Assembly: GCF_012184385.1 (NCBI RefSeq)
Contig: NZ_VSRL01000018.1
Coordinates: forward strand, 1-64,000
Direction: 5' to 3'
DNA length: 64,000 bases
Source of the DNA: Lentzea indica
GTDB lineage: Bacteria > Actinomycetota > Actinomycetes > Mycobacteriales > Pseudonocardiaceae
Positions 52,025 through 60,299 of the stretch are shown one piece after another; the first letter of the stretch is position 1, and each line of letters begins with the position of its first letter. Made by a program: the position numbers and the translations under genes. The notes below the pieces were generated by a model that was given only the letters and a program-made list of their open reading frames with translations, had not been told where the DNA came from and ran no database searches.

Positions 52025-53302
52025 TCAGTAAGGCTTCTTGGCCGCTTTCATGGCCGAAACGAGCATCGAACGCACTTTCGGCCAATGCACGTCCTTCTGG
52101 CACGAGTACGGCGGGACGAAGCCACCGCACGTGCCGGAGCTCGCGCCGATCTCCCACACGAAGCTCGGCACGCCCAGGTCCTCGTACACCCAGTCGTCCG
52201 TGGCGCCGGACGCGTTGTAGAGCAGCTCACCGGGCTGGCCGGCCTGGAAACCCGACGCCGCGGCCATGTCCTGGGCGATCTTGCGCAGAGCAGCGTCGTT
52301 GCCGGTCTTCTGCGTGCTCCAGCCCCACGGGAAGAGCACATAGTCGCCGTAGCTGTGCATCGAGATGACGGCGCCGGTGGTGTCCGGAGAGGCCGCTGCC
52401 GTGTCGCCGGGTGCGCGGGTGTCGCGGTAGAGCTTGCGCCACAACGATTCCAGCGCCTGGGTTTCGACCTCGGAGTCGGCGCGCGGGCCGCGGTAGATCT
52501 CACTGCACTTGTTGCTGGACGTGCCGACCTCGCCCCAGTGCGAGCCGGCGTTGCGGTTGAGGTCGACGCCGCGCTGGCCGGAGCCGCAGGTGCCGTTGGC
52601 GTTCTTGCGGTGCAGGACCGGGGAGTCGCCGCCGGACTCGACGATCTCGACACCATCGGGGTTGGCGATCGGGACGACCCAGACCTCCAGCGAGCTGAGC
52701 ATCGCGGTGAGGTCCGAGCTCACCAGGTCGTCGATGAATCGCCACGCCATGTCGCCGGTCGTGATTTCACGGGCGTGGAGCTGGCCCATCACGAACAACC
52801 GTGGTTTCGGCGCGGTGGGCGTCAATGCGCAGTCACCTGGACGTTTCTGCGTGATGCAGACCGCTTTCAGGTCATATCCGCCATTGCCCTGAGTCTTGCG
52901 CCAGGAGTCGCCGTAGTCGACGACCGTCGCGAGATCCGGATGGGCTTTGGCGACCTCGTCGAGATGGGCGATATGAGCGGTAATGGTCCGGTATCCGCCG
53001 TAGTAAGTCGTGTCTCCGAGAGAGCGCGGAGCCCATTGAGACGGAGGCATCACCGTCTCAACAGTGGGACGGAAACCATCCGAACGGAGCTTATCGGCGG
53101 TTTGCGCGCCGCCGACCACGAACAGATCCGCGCCGTCGCGCTGCTCCAGGACGTCGTAGCCAAGACCGAGCAACCGTTGCGCCTCTGAACCGAGCGGAGC
53201 GGGCACACGCAGCACAAACGTCGCTTGTGGACCTTCAGCGGGGGCTGGTGACGGGCTCAGGAGAAGGCCGAGACAGGCGAGCAGGGCCAGGGCGGTGCGC
53301 AT
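52025..53302 (-). CDS. Secreted M14 zinc carboxypeptidase
   Basis: ATG 53302 (MRTALALLACLGLLLSPS) gives 425 residues with a signal peptide; the open frame upstream to 53515 is not protein-like. Zinc ligands are His and Glu in GQLHAREITTGDMAW and His in SMHSYGDYV; the catalytic Glu is in FVWEIGASSG. DLNRNAGSHWGE is the substrate-binding region. It should remove C-terminal residues from peptides outside the cell. It heads a run of secreted hydrolases on this strand. Confidence 0.9.
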   Translation of the reverse strand: MRTALALLACLGLLLSPSPAPAEGPQATFVLRVPAPLGSEAQRLLGLGYDVLEQRDGADLFVVGGAQTADKLRSDGFRPTVETVMPPSQWAPRSLGDTTYYGGYRTITAHIAHLDEVAKAHPDLATVVDYGDSWRKTQGNGGYDLKAVCITQKRPGDCALTPTAPKPRLFVMGQLHAREITTGDMAWRFIDDLVSSDLTAMLSSLEVWVVPIANPDGVEIVESGGDSPVLHRKNANGTCGSGQRGVDLNRNAGSHWGEVGTSSNKCSEIYRGPRADSEVETQALESLWRKLYRDTRAPGDTAAASPDTTGAVISMHSYGDYVLFPWGWSTQKTGNDAALRKIAQDMAAASGFQAGQPGELLYNASGATDDWVYEDLGVPSFVWEIGASSGTCGGFVPPYSCQKDVHWPKVRSMLVSAMKAAKKPY

Positions 53303-53529
53303 GATCAACGATGATCGACCGTCTGGACGAGTCCCGCCAGTCCGTTCGACCGACCGGATGATTACCGTCCGGTTCTTGAGACGGGGAATCCGACCACTTG
53401 GCGCGCTGTGACGAAAATCAATAGGATTTCCACCAGCATCGCAGCGGTTATTGTGCTGACAGGCCGAAACCGACTCGACAACAGCGAGGTCCGCGCACAA
53501 GTCTTGGGAAGACAACGGGAGTGCAAGCC

Positions 53530-53646
53530 ATGGATCATCTCTACAACGACAACGTCGCCGAGATCTCCCACTGCTTCCCCTGGCGCGGTTCCCTCACGGA
53601 CGACGACGAGGGTTTGGAGCCGACCATCGTCCGCAGCATGGACTGA
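53530..53646 (+). CDS. Possible 38-residue peptide upstream of the alpha/beta hydrolase gene
   Basis: ATG 53530 opens a 38-codon frame beginning MDHLYNDNVAEISHCFPW and ending EPTIVRSMD before TGA at 53644. A GGGAG lies about nine bases upstream. The sequence is acidic with one Cys, no signal peptide and no hydrophobic core. Eighteen bases separate it from the next gene, so the two would be co-transcribed. I recognise no family. A precursor or regulatory peptide is possible, as is chance. Confidence 0.45.
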   Translation: MDHLYNDNVAEISHCFPWRGSLTDDDEGLEPTIVRSMD

Positions 53647-53664
53647 CAAACTCGGGGGTTCCCC

Positions 53665-54429
53665 ATGTCCGGCCTGTCCACCGTCGTCAAGGGCACCGGC
53701 CCTGCCCTGCTGCTCGTGCACGGCGCGGGCGGCAGCATCCAGGCCAACTACGGCCCGATCCTGGGGACCCTCACCCAGTACTTCACCGTCATCGCGCCGG
53801 ACCTGCCGGGTTCCGGCAGCTCACCGAAGGCCGCGGGGCCGCTCGACCTGGAGAAGCTCGCCGACGACCTCGTGGACGTCGCGGTCAGGGCCGGGCACGA
53901 GTCGTTCTTCGTCTCCGGCTACTCGATGGGCTGCGCCGTCGCGGTCTCGGCGGCGGTACGGCACCCCGAGCGGGTGCGCGGGCTGGTGCTGAGCACGCCG
54001 TTCACGAAGATCGACGCCGCGACGAAGGCCAAGATCGACGAGTGGAAGTCGTTGCTGGACGGGTCCCGCTCGGTGCTGTCGCGGTTCATCCTCTCGGTGA
54101 TGTGCAGCAAGGAGTACCTGGCCAGGCTCACGCCCACACAGGCGGAAGGCTTCGCCGAGCTGATCGGCGCGAGCGTGCCGACCGGATCTCCCGCCCACGT
54201 CGAGCTGATCCTGAAGATCGACCTGTCCGACGTGCTGCCGCGGATCACTCAGCCGACGCTGGTGATCGGTGCGTCCGGTGACCAGCTGCTGTCGCGCGAC
54301 CTCGGCAAGGAGGTCTCGGACCTCATCCCCGGATCGAAGTACGCCGACATCGCGTCCGGGCACGCGATCGCGCTGGAGTCCGCGATGCCGTGGGCACGTC
54401 TGATCACGGACTATCTGACGTCGGTGTAG
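53665..54429 (+). CDS. Alpha/beta hydrolase
   Basis: The 254-residue protein has the standard fold marks: oxyanion loop LVHGAGGSIQ near 19, DLPGSGSSP near 47, nucleophile GYSMGCAVA near 91 and a C-terminal Asp/His (GASGDQLLS, ASGHAIALES). No signal peptide. It may be an esterase or C-C hydrolase. The ribosome site CGGGGG overlaps the region after the small ORF. It converges with recD2, overlapping its end by 26 bases. Confidence 0.83.
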   Translation: MSGLSTVVKGTGPALLLVHGAGGSIQANYGPILGTLTQYFTVIAPDLPGSGSSPKAAGPLDLEKLADDLVDVAVRAGHESFFVSGYSMGCAVAVSAAVRHPERVRGLVLSTPFTKIDAATKAKIDEWKSLLDGSRSVLSRFILSVMCSKEYLARLTPTQAEGFAELIGASVPTGSPAHVELILKIDLSDVLPRITQPTLVIGASGDQLLSRDLGKEVSDLIPGSKYADIASGHAIALESAMPWARLITDYLTSV

Positions 54430-56584
54430 TTCTGAGGCGGTGGGCCAACGCCGTGTGGCGGCGGCCCGCCCCGACCGTGCGCACCGCCTGGCCGATGGCC
54501 CGTTTGCTGCCAACGAGAACGACGAGCTTCTTCGCACGCGTGACGGCGGTGTAGAGCAGGTTGCGCTGCAGCATCATCCACGCGCTCGTCGTGATCGGGA
54601 TGACCACGCACGGGTACTCGCTGCCCTGCGACCGGTGGATGGTCATGGCGTAGGCGTGGCTCAGCTCGTCCAGCTCGGAGAAGTCGTAGTCGACTTCCTC
54701 GTCCTCGTCGGTGCGGATGGTCAGCTTCTGCTCGACCGGGTCCAACGCGATGACAACGCCCAGAGTGCCGTTGAAGACGCCGTTCTTGCCCTTGTCGTAG
54801 TTGTTGCGGATCTGGGTGACCTTGTCGCCGAGCTTGAACACCCTGCCGCCGAAGCGTTTCTCCGGCAGGTTCTCCTTGGACGGCGTCAGGGCTTCCTGGA
54901 GGACGGTGTTCAAGGCGCCCGCGCCGGCCGGTCCGCGGTGCATCGGGGCGAGGACCTGGATGTCCTTGCGCGGGTCGAGCCCGAACTTGCGCGGGATGCG
55001 GTTGGCGACGACGTCGACGGTCGTCGTCGCGGCCTCTTCCGCTTCGTCCGTGCTGAACAGGAAGAAGTCCGGAAGTCCCTGCACCAGCGGGTAGTCACCG
55101 CTGTTGATGCGGTGCGCGTTCGTGACGACGCCGGACTCCTGGGCCTGGCGGAAGATGTGCGTGAGGCGGACGTTCGGGACAGGACTTCCCTGTGCCAGAA
55201 CGTCTCTGAGCACCTCGCCGGCGCCGACCGACGGCAGCTGGTCCACGTCGCCCACGAGCAGGAGGTGGGCACCGGGCGGGACGGCCTTCACCAGTTTGTT
55301 GGCCAGCAACAGGTCCAGCATCGACGCCTCGTCGACGACCACGAGGTCGGCGTCGAGCGGGTGGTCGCGGTCGTACGCCGCGTCACCACCCGGCTTGAGC
55401 TCCAGCAGCCGGTGGACGGTGCGGGCCTCGTGGCCGGTCAGTTCGCTGAGGCGCTTCGCGGCACGGCCGGTCGGGGCGACCAGGACGATCTTGGCTCGCT
55501 TCGCCTGCGCCAGGCGGACGATCGAACGGACGGTGAAGCTCTTGCCACAACCCGGCCCGCCGGTGAGGACGGCGACCTTCTCGGTGAGCGCGAGCTTCAC
55601 CGCTTCTGCCTGGTGCTGCTCCAGTTCCGTGCCGAGCCAGGCGAAGGCCTTGTCCCAGTCGACGTTCGCGAAGCCAGGCATGCGGTCGTTGTCGCTGTAC
55701 AGCAGGCGCTTGAGCTGCGCTGCCATCGAGATCTCCGCGCGGTGGAACGGGATCAGGTAGACGGCGATCTCGTCGTCCGGCAACTCCTCCCTGACCACGC
55801 CTTCCTCTTCGACGAGCTCGGCGAGGCAGTCGATGACCAGGCCGGTGTCGACCTGGAGGATCTTGATGGCGTCCGCGATCAGAGCCTGTTCCGGCAGGTA
55901 GCAGTTGCCGTCGGTGGTGGCCTCGGACAACGTGAACTGCAGGCCAGCCTTGACGCGTTGCGGGCTGTCGTGCGGGATGCCGACGGCTTTCGCGATCACG
56001 TCGGCGGTCTTGAAACCGATGCCCCAGACGTCGCTCGCCAGCCTGTACGGCTCTTCCTTGACGACCTCGATGGCCCTGTCCGTGTACTGCTTGTAGATAC
56101 GGACGGCCAGCGACGTGGACACGCCGACGCCCTGCAGAAAGACCATGACCTCCTTGATGGCCTTCTGCTCCTCCCAGGCGTCCGCGATGAGCTTGGTGCG
56201 CTTGGGGCCGAGCTTCGGGACCTCGATGAGGCGCTCGGGCGTGTGCTCGATGACGTCCAGCGCGTCGACGCCGAAGTGGGTGACGATCTTGTCCGCCAGC
56301 ACGGGGCCGATGCCCTTGATCAGGCCGGAGCCCAGGTAGCGGCGGATGCCCTGGATCGTCGCGGGCAGGATCGTCGTGTAGTCGTCGACGTGGAACTGCT
56401 TGCCGTACTGCGGGTGCGAGCCCCACTGACCACGCATGCGGATGGACTCGCCTGGCTGCGCGCCGAGCAGCGCACCGACGACCGTGACGAGGTCGCCGCG
56501 ACCGGTGTCGACCTTGGCGACGGTGTAGCCGTTGTCCTCGTTGGCGTAGGTGATCCTTTCCAGGACCGCTTCGAGGACGTTCAT
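54404..56584 (-). CDS. recD2: RecD2-type ATP-dependent DNA helicase
   Basis: 726 residues, the expected length. The N-terminal OB-like and HhH regions are followed by Walker A GGPGCGKSFTV near 340, Walker B VVVDEASMLD near 408, GDVDQLPSVGAGEVLRD near 432 and the superfamily-1 motif AMTIHRSQGSEYPCVV near 635. RecD2 unwinds DNA 5' to 3' and acts in mismatch and replication stress repair without RecBC. It is a stand-alone gene. Confidence 0.93.
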   Translation of the reverse strand: MNVLEAVLERITYANEDNGYTVAKVDTGRGDLVTVVGALLGAQPGESIRMRGQWGSHPQYGKQFHVDDYTTILPATIQGIRRYLGSGLIKGIGPVLADKIVTHFGVDALDVIEHTPERLIEVPKLGPKRTKLIADAWEEQKAIKEVMVFLQGVGVSTSLAVRIYKQYTDRAIEVVKEEPYRLASDVWGIGFKTADVIAKAVGIPHDSPQRVKAGLQFTLSEATTDGNCYLPEQALIADAIKILQVDTGLVIDCLAELVEEEGVVREELPDDEIAVYLIPFHRAEISMAAQLKRLLYSDNDRMPGFANVDWDKAFAWLGTELEQHQAEAVKLALTEKVAVLTGGPGCGKSFTVRSIVRLAQAKRAKIVLVAPTGRAAKRLSELTGHEARTVHRLLELKPGGDAAYDRDHPLDADLVVVDEASMLDLLLANKLVKAVPPGAHLLLVGDVDQLPSVGAGEVLRDVLAQGSPVPNVRLTHIFRQAQESGVVTNAHRINSGDYPLVQGLPDFFLFSTDEAEEAATTTVDVVANRIPRKFGLDPRKDIQVLAPMHRGPAGAGALNTVLQEALTPSKENLPEKRFGGRVFKLGDKVTQIRNNYDKGKNGVFNGTLGVVIALDPVEQKLTIRTDEDEEVDYDFSELDELSHAYAMTIHRSQGSEYPCVVIPITTSAWMMLQRNLLYTAVTRAKKLVVLVGSKRAIGQAVRTVGAGRRHTALAHRLRTTPTSDSP

Positions 56585-56700
56585 GACTGGAACTTACAGG
56601 GCACCTCGTTTGGTAACCGGTGGGTAACTGTGGGGCTTCTGCACACGATCTTCACAACTTGTCCCGGCGTCCTCCACGACATGCCCATAAAGTCGCCGTC

Positions 56701-57375
56701 ATGACAGGTCAGCGCCGGGTGCTCGTCGTGGAGGACGACATCACGATCGCCGAGTCCGTGGCCGCCAGGCTGCGGGCGGAGGGGTTCGTGGTGTCGGTGG
56801 CTCATGACGGGCCGTCAGGAGTCGCCATGGCGGCTTCTTTCGTGCCTGACCTGGTGGTTCTGGACGTGATGCTGCCGGGGTTCGACGGGCTCGAGGTGTG
56901 CCGGCGGATCCAGGCGTCGCGTTCGGTTCCGGTGCTGATGCTGACCGCACGGGGGGATGAGACCGATCTGCTGGTCGGGCTCGCCGTGGGGGCGGACGAC
57001 TACCTGACGAAGCCGTTCTCGATGCGTGAACTGGCTGCACGTGTGCACGTGCTGCTGCGGCGGGTGTCGCGGGCTGCTTCGTCGCAGTCGATGGAGCTCG
57101 GTGACCTGGTGATCGACCTGGCGGGCCGCCGGGTGCGCAGGGCCGGTGTCGAGGCGCATCTGACGCCCACCGAGTACGACCTGCTGGTGTTCCTGGCTGA
57201 GCGGCCTTCCGCCGTGCAGGCGCGGGAGCGGTTGCTGGCTGAGGCGTGCGGGTGGCACGAGGGAGCCTCGTCGCGGACGGTCGACAGCCACGTGAAGGCG
57301 CTGCGGCGCAAGCTCGGCGCCGACCTGATCCGGACCGTGCACGGGGTGGGGTACGCGCTGGAGGTACCCCGATGA
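56701..57375 (+). CDS. OmpR/PhoB-type response regulator
   Basis: ATG 56701 gives 224 residues. Receiver: VEDDITIAES with the acidic pair, VVLDVMLPGFDG with the phospho-Asp, LTARGDETD, DYLTKPFSM with the Lys. The C-terminal winged helix reads LTPTEYDLLVFLAE and SRTVDSHVKALRRKLG. The stop overlaps the histidine kinase start (ATGA), so this is a classical two-gene pair. The signal is unknown. Confidence 0.93.
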   Translation: MTGQRRVLVVEDDITIAESVAARLRAEGFVVSVAHDGPSGVAMAASFVPDLVVLDVMLPGFDGLEVCRRIQASRSVPVLMLTARGDETDLLVGLAVGADDYLTKPFSMRELAARVHVLLRRVSRAASSQSMELGDLVIDLAGRRVRRAGVEAHLTPTEYDLLVFLAERPSAVQARERLLAEACGWHEGASSRTVDSHVKALRRKLGADLIRTVHGVGYALEVPR

Positions 57376-58370
57376 AGCGGTTGCTGGATCTGCTGGACCT
57401 GCTGCCGCGTCCCCTCGACTCGATCCGGTCGATCAAGCTCAAGCTCGGGATCGTGATCGTGGTCTCGGGGTGCGTGTCGTTCGCCTACTTCCGTTACGTG
57501 ACGGGATGGTTGCCGCCGCGGACGACCCTGATCGCTTTGATCTTGGGGCTGCTGACGTCGCAGTTGCTGGCGCACGGCATGACTTCTCCGTTGCGGGAGA
57601 TGACTTCCGCGGCCCGGTCGATGGCTTCGGGGGACTACTCGCGGTCGATCCGGGCGACGTCCTCCGACGAGGTCGGGCAGCTGGCCGAGGCGTTCACGGT
57701 GATGGCCGCCGACCTCGCCGCGGCCGATCAGCAACGACGTGAGCTGATCGCGAACGTCTCGCACGAGCTGCGGACTCCGATCTCGGCTTTGCAGGCCGTG
57801 CTGGAGAACGTGGTCGACGGGGTGGCGCCTGCCAATGCGGCGACGATGAAGACCGCTCTGGCGCAGACGGAGCGGCTGGGACGGCTGGTCACCGAGCTGC
57901 TGGACCTGTCGAAGATCGACGCCGGGGTTCTGTCCTTGAACCGCGAGACGCTGTCGGTGTCCTCGTTGGTCGCCGATGTGGTGGCCGAGGCCGCGGTGGC
58001 TGCTCCGGCTGCGTCGTTCTCGATCGACGTCGATGGAGATCTGACTGTTCTCGCTGATGGGGAACGGCTCCACCAGGTATTGGTGAACCTGGTGGACAAC
58101 GCTGCCCGGCACGGACCCACCGGGGGGTTGGTGTCCGTGTCGGGGTATTCGGCCGGTTCCTCTGTCGTTCTGGAGGTCCGGGACGAGGGGCCGGGGATCG
58201 CCCTGGCCGACCGATCGCGGATCTTCGAGAGGTTCACCCGAGGGGAGAGGGCGGGCGGTGGTGGGACCGGGCTCGGTCTCGCCATCGCCCGGTGGGTGGT
58301 GGACCTGCACGGCGGCACGATCGCCGTGGTGGATCCCGGATCGTGCATCCGGGTGACTTTGCCTCGCTGA
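57372..58370 (+). CDS. Membrane sensor histidine kinase
   Basis: 332 residues starting MKRLLDLLDLLPRPL. Two membrane helices (about 25-45 and 55-75) with almost no outside loop, a HAMP domain (PLREMTSAARSMASGDYSR), H-box ELIANVSHELRTPISALQ with the phosphorylated His, N-box VLVNLVDNAARHG, and G boxes VRDEGPGIA and GGTGLGLAIARW. The tiny sensor part suggests it detects a membrane or cytoplasmic signal. Cognate to the regulator just before it. Confidence 0.93.
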   Translation: MKRLLDLLDLLPRPLDSIRSIKLKLGIVIVVSGCVSFAYFRYVTGWLPPRTTLIALILGLLTSQLLAHGMTSPLREMTSAARSMASGDYSRSIRATSSDEVGQLAEAFTVMAADLAAADQQRRELIANVSHELRTPISALQAVLENVVDGVAPANAATMKTALAQTERLGRLVTELLDLSKIDAGVLSLNRETLSVSSLVADVVAEAAVAAPAASFSIDVDGDLTVLADGERLHQVLVNLVDNAARHGPTGGLVSVSGYSAGSSVVLEVRDEGPGIALADRSRIFERFTRGERAGGGGTGLGLAIARWVVDLHGGTIAVVDPGSCIRVTLPR

Positions 58371-58445
58371 CTTTGGTTCTTGTTCGCACCGCCTTGGTGG
58401 TGTGACGGTGAAGCGCGCCCTTATTCGGGGCTTATGGAGAGAGAC

Positions 58446-60236
58446 ATGACTGACTCGACGCAATCGCCTGACTCCCCGGAGTCTTCGTCGGAGCGTGCCG
58501 CTTCGCGGCCGCGGTACCGGCACTTCAGGAAGGTCGGGTACAAGCCCGTTCCGGAGGGCAGGGAGCCGGCTGGTTCTGAGGGCTCGCCGGAGCCCGACGA
58601 GGGTGCGGCGGTTTCTGAGGTTTCGGACGAGAAGCCGGTCGAGGCCGCGGAAGAGACGCCCGCCAAAGCTGCGGACGAACCGAAGCCCGCCGAGAAGGCG
58701 GAAGAGCCGGCCAAGGTCCAGGTCGCCACCGCCACCCTGCCCCCGCCCTCACCGTGGCAGGGCGCGCCCCGCTACCCCGCCCCAGCAGTCGTGCACACCC
58801 CGACCCCGCTCATGCCGTGGTGGCGACCGCCGGCCAGCGCCGCCCCCAACCAGGTCCTCGTCGTCGGCCTCGTCGCGGGCCTGGCGGGAGCGTTCCTCGC
58901 CCCGCCCAACAACGGCATCGGCTGGTTCCTGGCGGGCTTGTTCGGCGTCGGCGCCGTCCTCTTCCACGCGGGCAAGCCGACCGTCGAACGCGCGCTCTGG
59001 CTCGCGGCCGCGCTGGCGTTCCTGGCGATGGGCTTCCTGCGGGCGGCCGAGTGGACGTTCCCGCTGTGCGTGATGGCGTCGATGCTGTGCGGCTCGATCG
59101 CCATGGCGGGCGGGCGGACCGTTCGCGGACTGGTCTTCGGCGCGGTGGGCGTCGGGCTGGCGGGGCTGCGGTCGATTCCGTGGGTCGCGAAAGGGCTCAG
59201 CAAGCGGGGGCCGATCGGCATCAGGCCGTTCATCTCGGTCGGCGTGGCGCTGGTGCTGCTGCTGATCTTCGGGTCGCTGCTGGCTGGCGCGGACAAGGCG
59301 TTCAACGACTTCCTCGAGAACCTCGTGCCGGACCTCGAGATCGGCGTCTACGTGCGGATGGGGTTCTACGGGGCCGTCGCGGCCTTCGGCGCCCTGGGCG
59401 CGTGCTACCTCGTGGCGGCGCCGGCGGAGATCAACGAGGACGCGGAGACCAAGCCCGGCACGTTGCGGCTCAAGGACTACGGGCTGCCGGTCGGTGTGCT
59501 CGTGTTGCTGTTCACCGGGTTCGTGGGGACGCAGCTCGCGGTGCTGTTCGGTGGCGAGGCGTACGTGATGCGGACGGCGGGCGTCACGTTCGCCGAGTAC
59601 GCGCGGTCCGGCTTCTGGCAGCTCCTGTGGGTCACGATCCTGACGCTGGGCGTCATCGCCGGCGTTGCCCGGTTCGCGACGAAGAAGACAGCTCGGGAAC
59701 AGTTGTGGCTGCGGATTCTGCTCGGGTCGCTGGCGGTGCTGACGCTGGTGATCGTGGCGAGTGCGTTGAGCCGCATGTGGTTCTACCAGCAGGCGTACGG
59801 GTGGACGGTGCTGCGGCTTCTGGTCGCGTCGTGCGAGGTCTGGCTCGCCGTCGTCTACCTGATGGTGATCGCCGGCGGGATCACGTTGCGCGCCAACTGG
59901 TTGCCGAAGGCGATCGTCGGGACCGGGGCGGCGTTCTTCCTCGCGGTCGTGGTGATGAACCCCGAACGTGTGGTCGCCGACTACAACGTCACGCGGTTCG
60001 AGGCGACGAAGAAGATCGACACGCGGTACCTGTCGCAGTTGTCGGAGGACGCGGTGCCGGCGCTCATCAGGTTGCCGGAACCGGAACGGTCGTGTGCCTT
60101 GCGGTGGTTGAAGGATCGCAACGTCGAGCAGGACTGGCGGGAGTGGAACCTCGCCCGCCACAACGCCAAGAAGTCACTCGAAAGTGTTGCGGTGACTGAC
60201 GTCACCTGTGAGTCGACGTACTCCGGAGAGAGGTAG
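58446..60236 (+). CDS. Polytopic membrane protein, DUF4173-like
   Basis: ATG 58446 has GGAGAG upstream; ATG 58434 is an alternative. About 596 residues. The first 130 are hydrophilic, rich in Glu, Pro and Ala (low complexity), and cytoplasmic or disordered. The rest has about 12 membrane helices with YGWTVLRLLVASCEVWLAVVYL near 460, a feature of DUF4173/DUF4153. The soluble tail includes NPERVVADYNVTRFEATKKI. No function is known. It follows the two-component pair and may be its target. Confidence 0.75.
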   Translation: MTDSTQSPDSPESSSERAASRPRYRHFRKVGYKPVPEGREPAGSEGSPEPDEGAAVSEVSDEKPVEAAEETPAKAADEPKPAEKAEEPAKVQVATATLPPPSPWQGAPRYPAPAVVHTPTPLMPWWRPPASAAPNQVLVVGLVAGLAGAFLAPPNNGIGWFLAGLFGVGAVLFHAGKPTVERALWLAAALAFLAMGFLRAAEWTFPLCVMASMLCGSIAMAGGRTVRGLVFGAVGVGLAGLRSIPWVAKGLSKRGPIGIRPFISVGVALVLLLIFGSLLAGADKAFNDFLENLVPDLEIGVYVRMGFYGAVAAFGALGACYLVAAPAEINEDAETKPGTLRLKDYGLPVGVLVLLFTGFVGTQLAVLFGGEAYVMRTAGVTFAEYARSGFWQLLWVTILTLGVIAGVARFATKKTAREQLWLRILLGSLAVLTLVIVASALSRMWFYQQAYGWTVLRLLVASCEVWLAVVYLMVIAGGITLRANWLPKAIVGTGAAFFLAVVVMNPERVVADYNVTRFEATKKIDTRYLSQLSEDAVPALIRLPEPERSCALRWLKDRNVEQDWREWNLARHNAKKSLESVAVTDVTCESTYSGER

Positions 60237-60299
60237 TCCGTTAACTGGGGGTAAAGTTGCTGGTCCCAAGCTGTCGAGAGGGTGAGAAGTGACGCTGTC

